The translations under genes and the position numbers were made by a program. Below are positions 28,283-37,429 of a DNA stretch of 64,000 bases, piece by piece. This DNA is from Mycolicibacterium peregrinum (lineage in GTDB: Bacteria > Actinomycetota > Actinomycetes > Mycobacteriales > Mycobacteriaceae): the NCBI RefSeq assembly GCF_001665625.1, contig NZ_LZSY01000020.1, positions 1 through 64,000 of the forward strand, in the 5' to 3' direction. Numbering within the stretch: position 1 is the stretch's first letter; each line of letters starts with the position of its first letter. The notes beneath the pieces were generated by a model. It ran no database searches. It was given only the letters and a program-made list of their open reading frames with translations, and was not told the DNA's origin.

Positions 28283-31200
28283 CTAGCTGAAGTTGGTGTA
28301 CCAGATATCGAGGGGGTCAGCACCACGCCCCGCTGCGATCTGGGCTTGCGCGATCGCGCGTATTGCTTGATAGACCTGTAGATCGCCGTTCGAGCCGGCA
28401 ATCGTTTGGGTCCATAGTGACCCGAGCGACGAGTTGATGCTGCCGTCAGCGAGTACGGGCAATCCGACGTACGTCGGGATGTGGTCCGCCCCACCTCCTG
28501 CACAGTCTTGCTCGTGCAGGGCAGCCAATTGTGAGACCACGTATGCGACCTGTTCGGTGAGGAACTGGTCAGCGTCAGCGAAACGACCTTCCGTAACGAG
28601 ACGATCAGCCTCAGCACGCAGCTGATGTCGTAGCGCAGCCTGGAAAGCAGTGCGGGCCGGGGCATTTCCGCCGCGTGCTGGGCGAACTTCGCTGTCGTGG
28701 AAGATTGAGAGCGCATCGGCCACCTCCTCAGCGGTGCAGCGGGTCAGACCACGCATCTGCCGCTCGAACTGCCACTCGGCGCCTTCACCCACGCGGTTCG
28801 CAATGTCCTGCCTGATGTGGTGCAAGTCCACCACCGGCCAATGGGCGGCCCGGTCCTCGTTGCTCATCAGTTCACGTGACACCCAGGCGTCGTCGATTCC
28901 GTCAGTGCGGATCCGAGACTCCAGATATTGCCGGGTCACCTCGTCGATCACCGACCGGATCTCGGCATCGAGGTCTACACGCCGTGCCAGCTCCGACGCC
29001 TCTCGAAGGCCTTGCAGGCGGTCAAGGGCGGCGCCCACGTCCTCTCCGTTCGAGCGCGCGCGTCGGACGTCGGCGTAGGCATCGTCGCAGGCGACGAATT
29101 CGCTGTAGCGGGCAGCCAACCGCCGCTGCGTCTCGTCGATTTGTTGTGAAAGACGCATTTCCCGTGAGTCGTTAGACGAATGCCTCCAGGCGGCATGTTG
29201 CTCACGGTTGCCTTCGGTGCGCAGGCGCCTATCTGAGGTACGAAGTAGCCGTCGCGCCCTTTGCAATTGCGACTCCAGTCTTTCCGTACGCGCAGCCAGC
29301 TCGTCAGCGCGCGCCGTTTCGTGGGCTTGGTCCGCGGATCGCCGGGCAGCTTCCGCCGCTGCCAGTTCGCGGGCAAGACGTCGGACTTCTACCTGTCGGG
29401 TGTCGGCAACTGGCCGCGCCTCGTCGATGCGCTGCTGCGCGGCCCGCAGGGCAGTACCGTCGGTTGCCGGGGTGTGCCGCTCCTGCTGTAACAAACCCTG
29501 CAGGTGGTCAACCTGGCTCACGGCGCGAATGAGCTCACGAGATTCGTCGGCCCGGAGCTGGGCATCGTTCAGTTCCGTTCGCTTTGCTGCCAGCTCCTGC
29601 TTGAGCTCTTGCTTCCGGTCTCCCTGAGCTTCTTTGACCTGCTTCGTCAGGTCTTTCGCTTCTGCCCGAAGCCGTTTCACCTCGTCCGCTCTGGCCTGGT
29701 GTTGCTCCTGCGCACGGTGGACCGCCTCGGCGATCACTTGATCGCGAAGTGCCGGGTCCGTGGGCAGTTGCGACGGCAGATCGGTGTTCTGCAGCGGCCG
29801 GTGCGGCTCGTAACCGGACTCATCAGACTGCGCCCGCGTCTCGCCTGTGTGCGTCGGGTCGGAGTCGGGATGCGCTGCACCGATTCGATCATCGGGTCCA
29901 CCGCGTACCTCCGGTAGCGGAGGCGGACGGTTCGGGTCGAGGCCCAGGCTCTCGTTCACGCTCGGCCTGCTCGCCATCGAGCGGTCGGCAATGGTGTTGT
30001 ACAGGTCGTCGCCGTCCAAACCCCGCTCGCGGTATTTGGCGACGATGTCGTCCCAGCTCTGGTTGGGGTTCTCCCGGGTGAGCCGCTCGGCACCCGCGCG
30101 GTCGCTCATCAGTTCACGGGCCCAGGAGCGAAGTTCGTTGCGCGCCTCGAACATTGCCCGCGCCCGTGTCTCCGGATCGACGCCGCGTTGCACCAGGTTC
30201 TCGTGAAGCGCGTGCATGCGCTGCTCACCGTTGAGGTACACCGAGCGCACCTCGTAATCCGAGAGCGATCCCGGGTGGTAGGCCGGTAGGTCGAGCAGAT
30301 CTGAGATGTGGTCGGGCGGGTAGTCGTGGCCCTCGGTTCGGTCTTGCGCGGGCAGTTCGGTGGGATCACGGTGTTCCGGTGAGTCACGGTGTGCCGCGGC
30401 GATACGCTGGTCGTCGCCCGACCTGGGGGTGTGGGTGGTATCGGTGTTTGGGTGGGTCGGCGTTCCGTCGGGATGGAAGGTCGCGATCTGAGTGTGCGAG
30501 ACGTGGTCGAGACCCTGTGGTGGCCACGGGCGCGGAGTCCGCTCGTCACCTTCGTAGACGAGCGGCCGGCTCGGGTCGTCGAGATTGGGCTCGACGGCAT
30601 AGGTGTGGGAACCGGGATGACCGTCGGGCAGACCGTTGGCGTGGTAAGTGTCGACGACGATGACGCTCTCGCCTCTGCGAATCGCAGCGAGGATGTCGTT
30701 CAACGTCGCATCGCGTAATTGGGTGCCCAGTGCCCGTTCGTAATCCGACCGCGGGACACCGCGATCCCCGTACTCGCCATCGACCGGCTTGACGGTGGTG
30801 TCGGGATGACGTTCGGAAAAGCCGTAGATGGTTCGGGGCACACAGTCGTTCGTCGGATAACCCAACGCGGGGTCGGCTGCGCGAGTGCGCGCCGGATCAC
30901 CGAACATCGCGTCCGGATCCCGGTGATTCGTCTCGAGGCTCAGCTGATCGGTGTTGCCGGTGAGGATGTGGCTGAAGTTGTCCAGCGACTCGGTGACCCG
31001 GACATTCGGATCGTCGCGCAGCAGAACCGGATCCCTACCTGCGAACTCTTCGGAGGCAAAGTAGCGCGTGTGTGGCTTGATTCCACCGAGATGCTCGGGC
31101 GAATTGTATTGCGCGGCAAGCCGGTTCGCGCCGAACTCGGACATTGCCGGGTCGAAGCCCTGGCCCAGGCCGGACAACCGACCGCTGAGCCCGCCGGCGA

Positions 31201-34200
31201 GGTTCGAGATTCCCATCGCCAAGTTGGTGAGCGGCCCGTATCTGCCCTCGACCACGCCCACGAAGGTCGACGTACTCAGGTTCTGTAGGTAAGTACTGGC
31301 CCGGTTCGGTGTTCCGTCCATGTGCGAGCCGGTCCACGTGACGACGTCGCGGCTCGCCGACGCCACATAGACATTCTCCGCGCCGATTCCGAATTCCCTT
31401 GCATGCGCGAGTGGTCCGGCGCCCGGGGAGCCGAGCAGTGTCACAGTGCTGACGTAGTCGCCAAGCCGGCCTCCGACGCCCGCGTGAGCCGTGGTGGTCG
31501 AACCGTAGGAATGGCCGAACAGGTGGATATTCGGACTGTCGGACCGCGAACCGACAATGCCGGCGACGTCATGGGCCAGACGGTGACCGCCCGCTTCAGC
31601 GAACTGCTGGGTCGCGGTTTCTCGTCCAAGCTTGATCGGGTTGCCGGAGGGCGCGTCGTAGCCGATCCAGGACACCACGGCGGTCTCCACGTCACCCTGT
31701 TCCCTGCGGGCTCGGATGTGGTGATTCTCAGCGTTGTCGACGTTGAGTCCGATACTGCGGATCGTCGTCGTGATACCCGGCGTGTGTACGGCCACTGCAG
31801 TAGCAGTATCGAGATTGCCCACGGCAACTGCGATCCGACCATCGCCGTTGAAAGCCGTCGGGTCGTATGTGTATAGCTGGCGAGGCTCGGCATTTTCGGG
31901 ATGGCCGTAGACCGCATTCCACACGGCGTCCGCATTCCGCGTCAACACGCGGATGTCGTTGCTGTCCGTGAACAGTGAGGCAAGTCGCTTCAGTCGGCCT
32001 GGCTCGGTATTGGGAAGCTTGAATCCGTTCTCAGGATCCTCGACGGAACTCTTCGGGCGCGCGACGGTGTCAGGGTCAGCCAGGTGCGCGTTCATCGCGT
32101 CCGCGTATCCGCGGATCGCATCGGCGTGCTGCGGATGGACCGCAACCATGTCCTCGACCAGGTTGTGCCGGTTGAGGACATCGCGCACCGAGGCCGGCAG
32201 GCCGTCGAGGTCGCCGAGATCGGTGCGGTGTCCATCCCTGGTTTCCTGGGCGATTACCGCGTCGCGCTCGGCCTGGGTCAGGTCGCTCCACTGATCGCGG
32301 ACCCGCTGCGCCGCATCGTGCACGTCGGCCGTCTGGCCGTTGTCTTGATCGGTGCGGTGTTGTCCCAGTTCGTCGACAATCTGTGCCGGATCACGTATTT
32401 CGCCGTTCGTCGGGGTCTGGTCCGAGTGGTCGGCGTCCTCGCTGGGACGTGCGCGGCCGCCATCGCGATCGGGCGGCTCACCGTTCCGTGGTGGCTGGCC
32501 GTCTGCCGGGTCGCGTCGGGCGCCGATTCTGTCGGCGCCGTCGACTGGGCGCTGGCCCGGACGCGTCGCATTTGGTCTTCCGCTGTCCCCTGCCCGTGTC
32601 GAGACACCATCGCCGCCGACGTTCGGCAGCACCGGGGTTACAGCGATGGGCGGGATCGCCGATTCCGGTTTCGCATCGGGATCCTGGTGATGCTGTCCGT
32701 CCTGTGAGTCGGTGGCCTCTTGACCCGAACGATCTTGTGCAGCATGGATTTCTGCGCTGCGCGCGGTCGGAGTTCCCGCAGGTTCGGTCGAGGTATGCGT
32801 TGTCGACGGCTCCGACAGCGACGGTCGCGCGGTGGGTGCAGGCGTGTCGGTCGGGCTCGCCTTGGCGGGGGTCGCCGGCGGTGTCGACGGGTTGTTGGCT
32901 GGTGTCGTTGGGGCTGGCGTAGTGCTCGGGGATGTCGGCGTGGACATCGACGGCGTACTCGGGGCGGCCGGTGTCGACGCGGCCGGTTGTGCGACGGGTG
33001 CAGACTGCTGCGGTTCGGTGGTCGTGTGTTCCGCCGGGGCCGTATGAGTGGCCGTGTCGGTATTGGCGTCTGTACTGGTGTCGGTCGGGTGGCCGGCAGT
33101 TATGGTATCCGGCCGAGTGTTTGTCGACTCGGTCGGATCACCGGTGTGCTTCGGGTCGCCGGTGTGGTTGGGCTGTTGACCGGCATCGTTTGTGGGGGTG
33201 CTGTTCTGGTTCGCGGGCTCTTGAGTACCGGACGTTTCATTCGTCGGCCCGCCGTCGTGCTGGGCTGGGCTTCCGTCCCGTCCGGCCGGAGCATGGCTGT
33301 TCTCCGAAGGGGCGGAAGGCCCGCTCTCACCGTTCGTTGGCGTCTGCGATGTCGGTGCGGTGTGCGACACCGGATCCTGGGAGGTGCTCGTGGCGGGTGT
33401 CGCGGCAGAAGTGTCCTGCGAGGAAGACACCCCGGCGTGGCTGCCGTTATCCGAGGGCGAGGTCGCCGGCGTAGAAGTCGAAGTGTTGCTAGGTGATTGG
33501 CTGTGACTGCCATTGTGGGACTGCTGCCCGTTGTTGCCCGCTTCGCCGCCGGGATGGGAATCGTTGGCGCCGTTGGTGTCGGGACTTCCGGGTGAGCCGG
33601 TATCCGGTCGACCGTTACCGTTGGGCGAATTGCTGTGGGAGCCGCTCTTGGCGCCGTGCACGCCGCCGGTCGCGGCGCTGCTGGCCGCACCGCCGAAGAT
33701 GGACACGGCGTCCAGCTCACCACCGGTGCCGAGCGTCCCGGCGACGTTGCCGGCTATGCCCGCCCCGTAGCCGCTCAACGCGCCCTTTAGAGCGTTCGTC
33801 ACGGGGTTGTCCGACCGGCCCATAGCCCTGGTAAGGCCCTCGCCAACAGGTGATCCGACGGCCCCACCGATTCCGGAAGCGGCTGCAACGATTCCGGCCT
33901 GCTTCCAATCGATTCCATCTCGATTGCCTTGAGCGGCCTGGAAGCCCTGGATCGCCAGCTCTTGGCCGAGGCCGATCGCAATTTCCTGCGCGGCTTCCCT
34001 GAGCAACCTTCGGACCAAGGTCTTGGTCATGGCTTCGCCGAGCTTCTTGACCAACTGCCGCAGCAACATCGCCACGATCTGACGTACCGCCATCATCGTG
34101 GCCGCCTCAGTCACCGGAATCAGACCCAGCGACCCACCAAAAGTCTCCGGTGCAGCAGCAAGCGCCCACGCAATCTCAGCGGCAGCAATCGCCAATGACG

Positions 34201-34534
34201 TAAGAATCTGCAGCTTGGTGTACTCAATCTCAGTACCCGCACCGTCGGCGAGATCACCCAACGCCGACATCGCCTGCGACAACTTGTCGACCGAATAATC
34301 CCCATCGAACAACATCGCGAACTGCTCTTCAGCAGCATCGGCCGTCTCACCCATCAACACCGAGAGCGTTTCCGAACGCACTCGGTTCAAGTCGGGGATC
34401 AGATCCGATAGGTCATCGGCCGCATCACGCCAATAGTCGCCGATGCGGCGCATCGCGTCCTCATCGCCCTGAGGCCACTCCGAACCGGTCAGATAAGAAA
34501 CCCACTGCAAATAACCAGGGATCTGGATCGTCAC
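28283..34534 (-). CDS. Giant T7SS polymorphic toxin with hydrolase, papain-fold and Ntox15-like domains
   Basis: The protein has 2083 residues and starts with GTG at 34534. Residues 1-260 form the WXG100-like, Ala-rich helical domain of CpnT-type toxins. Residues about 290-830 are a Ser/Thr/Pro/Gly disordered linker. About 850-1090 is an alpha/beta-hydrolase (DUF1023-like) with nucleophile elbow GHSYGS, Ser1009. About 1215-1360 looks like a papain-fold/glutamine-deamidase toxin domain with Cys1231 (TNDC) and His1310 (GSHTYAV). About 1590-1800 is coiled coil. The last 180 residues resemble Ntox15 (Tde1-type DNase) with HEQD (His2007, Asp2010), then AGGGAD and SINSSLGSLW. No signal peptide is present. 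Export by the neighbouring ESX machine is inferred. It follows a YbaB-like and a WXG100 gene. Confidence 0.85.
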   Translation of the reverse strand: MTIQIPGYLQWVSYLTGSEWPQGDEDAMRRIGDYWRDAADDLSDLIPDLNRVRSETLSVLMGETADAAEEQFAMLFDGDYSVDKLSQAMSALGDLADGAGTEIEYTKLQILTSLAIAAAEIAWALAAAPETFGGSLGLIPVTEAATMMAVRQIVAMLLRQLVKKLGEAMTKTLVRRLLREAAQEIAIGLGQELAIQGFQAAQGNRDGIDWKQAGIVAAASGIGGAVGSPVGEGLTRAMGRSDNPVTNALKGALSGYGAGIAGNVAGTLGTGGELDAVSIFGGAASSAATGGVHGAKSGSHSNSPNGNGRPDTGSPGSPDTNGANDSHPGGEAGNNGQQSHNGSHSQSPSNTSTSTPATSPSDNGSHAGVSSSQDTSAATPATSTSQDPVSHTAPTSQTPTNGESGPSAPSENSHAPAGRDGSPAQHDGGPTNETSGTQEPANQNSTPTNDAGQQPNHTGDPKHTGDPTESTNTRPDTITAGHPTDTSTDANTDTATHTAPAEHTTTEPQQSAPVAQPAASTPAAPSTPSMSTPTSPSTTPAPTTPANNPSTPPATPAKASPTDTPAPTARPSLSEPSTTHTSTEPAGTPTARSAEIHAAQDRSGQEATDSQDGQHHQDPDAKPESAIPPIAVTPVLPNVGGDGVSTRAGDSGRPNATRPGQRPVDGADRIGARRDPADGQPPRNGEPPDRDGGRARPSEDADHSDQTPTNGEIRDPAQIVDELGQHRTDQDNGQTADVHDAAQRVRDQWSDLTQAERDAVIAQETRDGHRTDLGDLDGLPASVRDVLNRHNLVEDMVAVHPQHADAIRGYADAMNAHLADPDTVARPKSSVEDPENGFKLPNTEPGRLKRLASLFTDSNDIRVLTRNADAVWNAVYGHPENAEPRQLYTYDPTAFNGDGRIAVAVGNLDTATAVAVHTPGITTTIRSIGLNVDNAENHHIRARREQGDVETAVVSWIGYDAPSGNPIKLGRETATQQFAEAGGHRLAHDVAGIVGSRSDSPNIHLFGHSYGSTTTAHAGVGGRLGDYVSTVTLLGSPGAGPLAHAREFGIGAENVYVASASRDVVTWTGSHMDGTPNRASTYLQNLSTSTFVGVVEGRYGPLTNLAMGISNLAGGLSGRLSGLGQGFDPAMSEFGANRLAAQYNSPEHLGGIKPHTRYFASEEFAGRDPVLLRDDPNVRVTESLDNFSHILTGNTDQLSLETNHRDPDAMFGDPARTRAADPALGYPTNDCVPRTIYGFSERHPDTTVKPVDGEYGDRGVPRSDYERALGTQLRDATLNDILAAIRRGESVIVVDTYHANGLPDGHPGSHTYAVEPNLDDPSRPLVYEGDERTPRPWPPQGLDHVSHTQIATFHPDGTPTHPNTDTTHTPRSGDDQRIAAAHRDSPEHRDPTELPAQDRTEGHDYPPDHISDLLDLPAYHPGSLSDYEVRSVYLNGEQRMHALHENLVQRGVDPETRARAMFEARNELRSWARELMSDRAGAERLTRENPNQSWDDIVAKYRERGLDGDDLYNTIADRSMASRPSVNESLGLDPNRPPPLPEVRGGPDDRIGAAHPDSDPTHTGETRAQSDESGYEPHRPLQNTDLPSQLPTDPALRDQVIAEAVHRAQEQHQARADEVKRLRAEAKDLTKQVKEAQGDRKQELKQELAAKRTELNDAQLRADESRELIRAVSQVDHLQGLLQQERHTPATDGTALRAAQQRIDEARPVADTRQVEVRRLARELAAAEAARRSADQAHETARADELAARTERLESQLQRARRLLRTSDRRLRTEGNREQHAAWRHSSNDSREMRLSQQIDETQRRLAARYSEFVACDDAYADVRRARSNGEDVGAALDRLQGLREASELARRVDLDAEIRSVIDEVTRQYLESRIRTDGIDDAWVSRELMSNEDRAAHWPVVDLHHIRQDIANRVGEGAEWQFERQMRGLTRCTAEEVADALSIFHDSEVRPARGGNAPARTAFQAALRHQLRAEADRLVTEGRFADADQFLTEQVAYVVSQLAALHEQDCAGGGADHIPTYVGLPVLADGSINSSLGSLWTQTIAGSNGDLQVYQAIRAIAQAQIAAGRGADPLDIWYTNFS

Positions 34535-34576
34535 CGGCGACCCCCAGCGTCAACTAACAATGAACCGCAGACCGGC

Positions 34577-34873
34577 CTACGCCTGGTCCTGCCCTTCAAG
34601 CGTGTCCGCGGCGGTCCGCAAGCCCTCTGAGTAGTTGTCGAGCAGGCCCGTCTTGGCATCGATCGAGCCATCCACCCAATCCAACTGACCCAGGTACCCA
34701 CTGTCACCGTTGGCGAACTGATCACCGATCTTGTCATCTCCCCAGGCAGCGCCCTCACCGCTGAGCTTGGACTGCAACGACGACAACACACCCTTCATCC
34801 GCGAACTCACGTCATTCAAATGATCCGACGTGGAACGCAAACCCTCCGGTGTCACACCAAGCGGTTGACTCAT
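34577..34873 (-). CDS. WXG100-family partner of the toxin
   Basis: The protein has 98 residues and is all helical. The turn is AAWGDDKIGDQFANGDSGYL, a WG-type variant common in WXG100 proteins encoded just before actinobacterial polymorphic toxins. It probably forms a helical hairpin and pairs with the WXG100-like N-terminus of the toxin, for delivery to the ESX machine. The gene sits between the YbaB-like gene (3-base gap) and the toxin gene (42 bases). I found no Tyr-x-x-x-Asp/Glu export motif. Confidence 0.8.
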   Translation of the reverse strand: MSQPLGVTPEGLRSTSDHLNDVSSRMKGVLSSLQSKLSGEGAAWGDDKIGDQFANGDSGYLGQLDWVDGSIDAKTGLLDNYSEGLRTAADTLEGQDQA

Positions 34874-34876
34874 TTC

Positions 34877-35359
34877 CTAACCCCTCACATTCGTCCGGTA
34901 AGAACCGTCGTCATCGTCAAAGTCGTCATCACTGCGATCCGCTACCGGATCGGGCGCACCAGGCGTCGCCGGTTTGATCGTCAGATCAGGCATGAACTCG
35001 CGAAAGTCCGGCGCACCGTCAACAATGTCGGACAACACCGGAAGTTGCTTGCGACGCTCAGATAGCGGCACCAACAGCTCCGCGGAGCGTTTTCCAACCT
35101 CCCGAGCCGCAGCCTGCACCGCGCTTGTGATGTATTCACCCAGGTCAGAGAAGTCGAACTCGTCCAGGTACGACTCGTCGATCACAGTTCGGGTGAGAAT
35201 CCCCTGCGCATTGACGGTCACCTCGACGGTGCCGTCGGCCACAGCCGCACTCGCGGTCAACGCAGCACGCTTCTTCTGCATTGCTGCCAAATCCGCCATC
35301 TGCTGCTGGGCAAGCGCCAACACCTCCGCCAGCTCATGCCGAGCCGCATCGTTGCTCAC
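34877..35359 (-). CDS. YbaB/EbfC-family (EspL-like) protein of the toxin operon
   Basis: The protein has 160 residues. The start is the GTG at 35359 (VSNDAARHELAEVLALAQQQ) behind GGGAGGG; the frame stays open upstream without a better site. A helical N-terminus, a central beta segment with VADGTVEVTVNAQGIL and a long C-terminal helix with IDESYLDEFDF match the YbaB/EbfC fold. The acidic tail contains a run of Asp. Such proteins, including EspL of ESX-1, stand at the head of many T7SS toxin operons and probably act as chaperones. It leads the three-gene toxin operon. Confidence 0.75.
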   Translation of the reverse strand: MSNDAARHELAEVLALAQQQMADLAAMQKKRAALTASAAVADGTVEVTVNAQGILTRTVIDESYLDEFDFSDLGEYITSAVQAAAREVGKRSAELLVPLSERRKQLPVLSDIVDGAPDFREFMPDLTIKPATPGAPDPVADRSDDDFDDDDGSYRTNVRG

Positions 35360-35528
35360 GTGCTTCAACCCTCCCCCGAAATCGCACCCCCACCCGACGG
35401 CGCAACAATTCCACCAATTCTGACAGAACCCCCACACCCCAGCCAACAGCAATCTGACGTGAGGCCAGCAAACACCCGCCCATACCACCACGCTTGCCTG
35501 CGAGACCGGGCCGTGTTTGACTCCGCCT

Positions 35529-36014
35529 ATGGTTACACGGTTGGGAAATGCCGCGTTGTTCACCGCAGCAGTGCTCGGCAGCGCCATCACGCTCGTCGCA
35601 TGCAGCGCTACCACCGAAGACAAAGGCAGCGACGCACCGGGAAAGCCGGCGGACTCCGCGACCTATGAGGTGCCGACGGCCACGGGCAGTTCAGACGAGA
35701 TACCGGCCGACTTTCCCAAAAAGATTCCGGTAGTGAAGGGCTCCTACACCAAAGGGCTCTCCACCGGAGTCAGCCGCAATCTGAGCGTCACCGGCATCGA
35801 AGCCTCGGCGTATGACGAAGCCGAAAACCTGCTCACCACGGCGGGTTTCCCCGCTGTACCCGACCCCACACGTACCGGCGAAAAATGCGACCGCACCTCC
35901 GAATTCGGCAGCATCACGCAGAACGATTATTCGATTACCCTGTGCGGCAACGACACTGCTTCAGGCTACGAACTCACATACAAGGTGTTCCTCGGCGCGT
36001 CCGCTACGCCCTAG
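35529..36014 (+). CDS. Lipoprotein of unknown function
   Basis: The protein has 161 residues. The ATG at 35529 gives a signal peptide MVTRLGNAALFTAAVL with lipobox ITLVAC. The mature part has a KIPVVKGSYTKGLSTGV segment and two Cys (EKCDRT and ITLCGND) likely paired as a disulfide. I do not recognise it. It diverges from the toxin operon, with 169 bases between, and may share a control region with it. Confidence 0.65.
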   Translation: MVTRLGNAALFTAAVLGSAITLVACSATTEDKGSDAPGKPADSATYEVPTATGSSDEIPADFPKKIPVVKGSYTKGLSTGVSRNLSVTGIEASAYDEAENLLTTAGFPAVPDPTRTGEKCDRTSEFGSITQNDYSITLCGNDTASGYELTYKVFLGASATP

Positions 36015-36083
36015 TCGGCATGCTGAACACAGCTCTGCAACTCGAATCGATACACGCCGCTGCCCGCCGTCTAGTCTGAGCCC

Positions 36084-36953
36084 ATGTCGATGCACCCAGC
36101 GCAACTCGATGAACGCGGCCAGGCTCTGGTCGAACGCATCGTCAGACAACTGCTGGAAGCGCTACCCCAAAACTGGGCCCAACTGCACGTTGAATGCGGC
36201 CCCAACAACATTGTCAGCGCCTACGCCGGTATCCCCGGCACCACGTCGCAATGGCTACCGGTCCCGCCGGAAACGTCTGCCCTGCTCATCGAATGCCTAG
36301 ACGCCCAGACAACAAACACGCCATCACCGGCACAACGCCTGGTCATCGACTGTTACCCCGACGGCCGCCTCTCCGCCCACCTCGAAACCGCCCTAACGGA
36401 CCCATCCCCAGCACAGCAAACGCCCTGGAACCCAACGCCGACACCGAAGCCTGGGCGTGGCCCCAGGGGACGGCGACTGACAACCGTGCTGGCCGCACTC
36501 ACCGTCGGATGCCTGGCCGCTGCGGGTCTGGTTTTCGCATTCGGGTGGCGCTGGTCAGGCCCGCCCGATGCCGATATCGAGCTGCTCGCGGCACCGCCAC
36601 CACGTCAGCAACAAGCCTTCGACGTGCTCAGCAGGTGGTACCAAGCCATGAACGACCACGACATAGCCGCGGCGCAAGCGCTCAGTTGCCCGAACCTGTC
36701 TGGACCGCCGCTTGCTGAGTACGACGCAATGAAAGGCAATTATCAAGCGGGGCGCGACTACATCGAAGCAATCGTCGAATTCAAGGACAGCGGAACCCAG
36801 GTATCGGCGAAAGTGCTATACCGCACCTTCCCGCTAACGGACAAGGCGAAGCAAGCCGCCGAAGTTCAGCAGCAATCAGGCACCGGCGTTTCTCACCGAC
36901 TTATCTCGCTAGTTGACGAATCCGGCGAGTTGAAGGTGTGCGGCGGTGAGTGA
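36084..36953 (+). CDS. Single-pass membrane protein, possible N-terminal immunity module
   Basis: The protein has 289 residues. The N-terminal 110 residues (LVERIVRQLLEALPQNWAQL ... LVIDCYPDGRLSAHLETALT) resemble YezG/immunity-type alpha-beta domains. A transmembrane helix (about residues 131-152) and an extracytoplasmic domain follow, with RWYQAMNDHDIAAAQALSCP, similar to the DUF4878/NTF2-like lumazine family. The end overlaps the next start by eight bases, so the two are coupled. Confidence 0.6.
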   Translation: MSMHPAQLDERGQALVERIVRQLLEALPQNWAQLHVECGPNNIVSAYAGIPGTTSQWLPVPPETSALLIECLDAQTTNTPSPAQRLVIDCYPDGRLSAHLETALTDPSPAQQTPWNPTPTPKPGRGPRGRRLTTVLAALTVGCLAAAGLVFAFGWRWSGPPDADIELLAAPPPRQQQAFDVLSRWYQAMNDHDIAAAQALSCPNLSGPPLAEYDAMKGNYQAGRDYIEAIVEFKDSGTQVSAKVLYRTFPLTDKAKQAAEVQQQSGTGVSHRLISLVDESGELKVCGGE

Positions 36954-37407
36954 TCCCCGCGGCCGCACACCGTGGTGGCTTTACCTGGCAGCGACCGCGG
37001 CGATCGGATTGCTGATCGTAGCGATCATCGGACGCGACCACGGTCCGACATTGCGCGCCATCGCAGCCAGTGAATCCATGACCGACATCGAAGCACACGA
37101 CGTCGCCGAGAAGACCCTGCTGGCGTGGGCGCGAGAACGCAACGCCGGCAACGCCGAAAATCTCAACGAACTGACCAGCCCCGATACGCCATCCGGATGG
37201 GTGAGCGACCAACTCAGCGCGGTGGAACAGGGCGACAAGCCACCGCAATGGGACATCGTGGCGACGAGTGGGTTTACCCGCAACGGGACTGTGTGGACAA
37301 TGAACGGGTTTGGCACCACCGACGGTGCGATGTTTACGTTTCGGATTGGCGACGACGGCCGACTACGCATTTATTCGAGAACCCCCGTGCCGTTACCAAC
37401 GAGCTGA
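36946..37407 (+). CDS. Single-pass membrane protein with extracytoplasmic domain
   Basis: The protein has 153 residues and starts with GTG at 36946 inside the end of the preceding gene. A helix (about residues 11-27, WLYLAATAAIGLLIVAII) is followed by an Asp/Glu-rich external domain ending GAMFTFRIGDDGRLRIYSRT. It has no known family. It resembles its upstream neighbour in layout and may be a divergent partner of it. Confidence 0.6.
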   Translation: MSDPRGRTPWWLYLAATAAIGLLIVAIIGRDHGPTLRAIAASESMTDIEAHDVAEKTLLAWARERNAGNAENLNELTSPDTPSGWVSDQLSAVEQGDKPPQWDIVATSGFTRNGTVWTMNGFGTTDGAMFTFRIGDDGRLRIYSRTPVPLPTS

Positions 37408-37429
37408 ACGCGCAGTAAGGAATTAACAG

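Noticed and set aside
32000..33800. Several open frames opposite the disordered linker of the toxin
   Set aside because: They are Arg/Gly/Cys-rich shadows of Ser/Thr/Pro codons and have no signals of their own.
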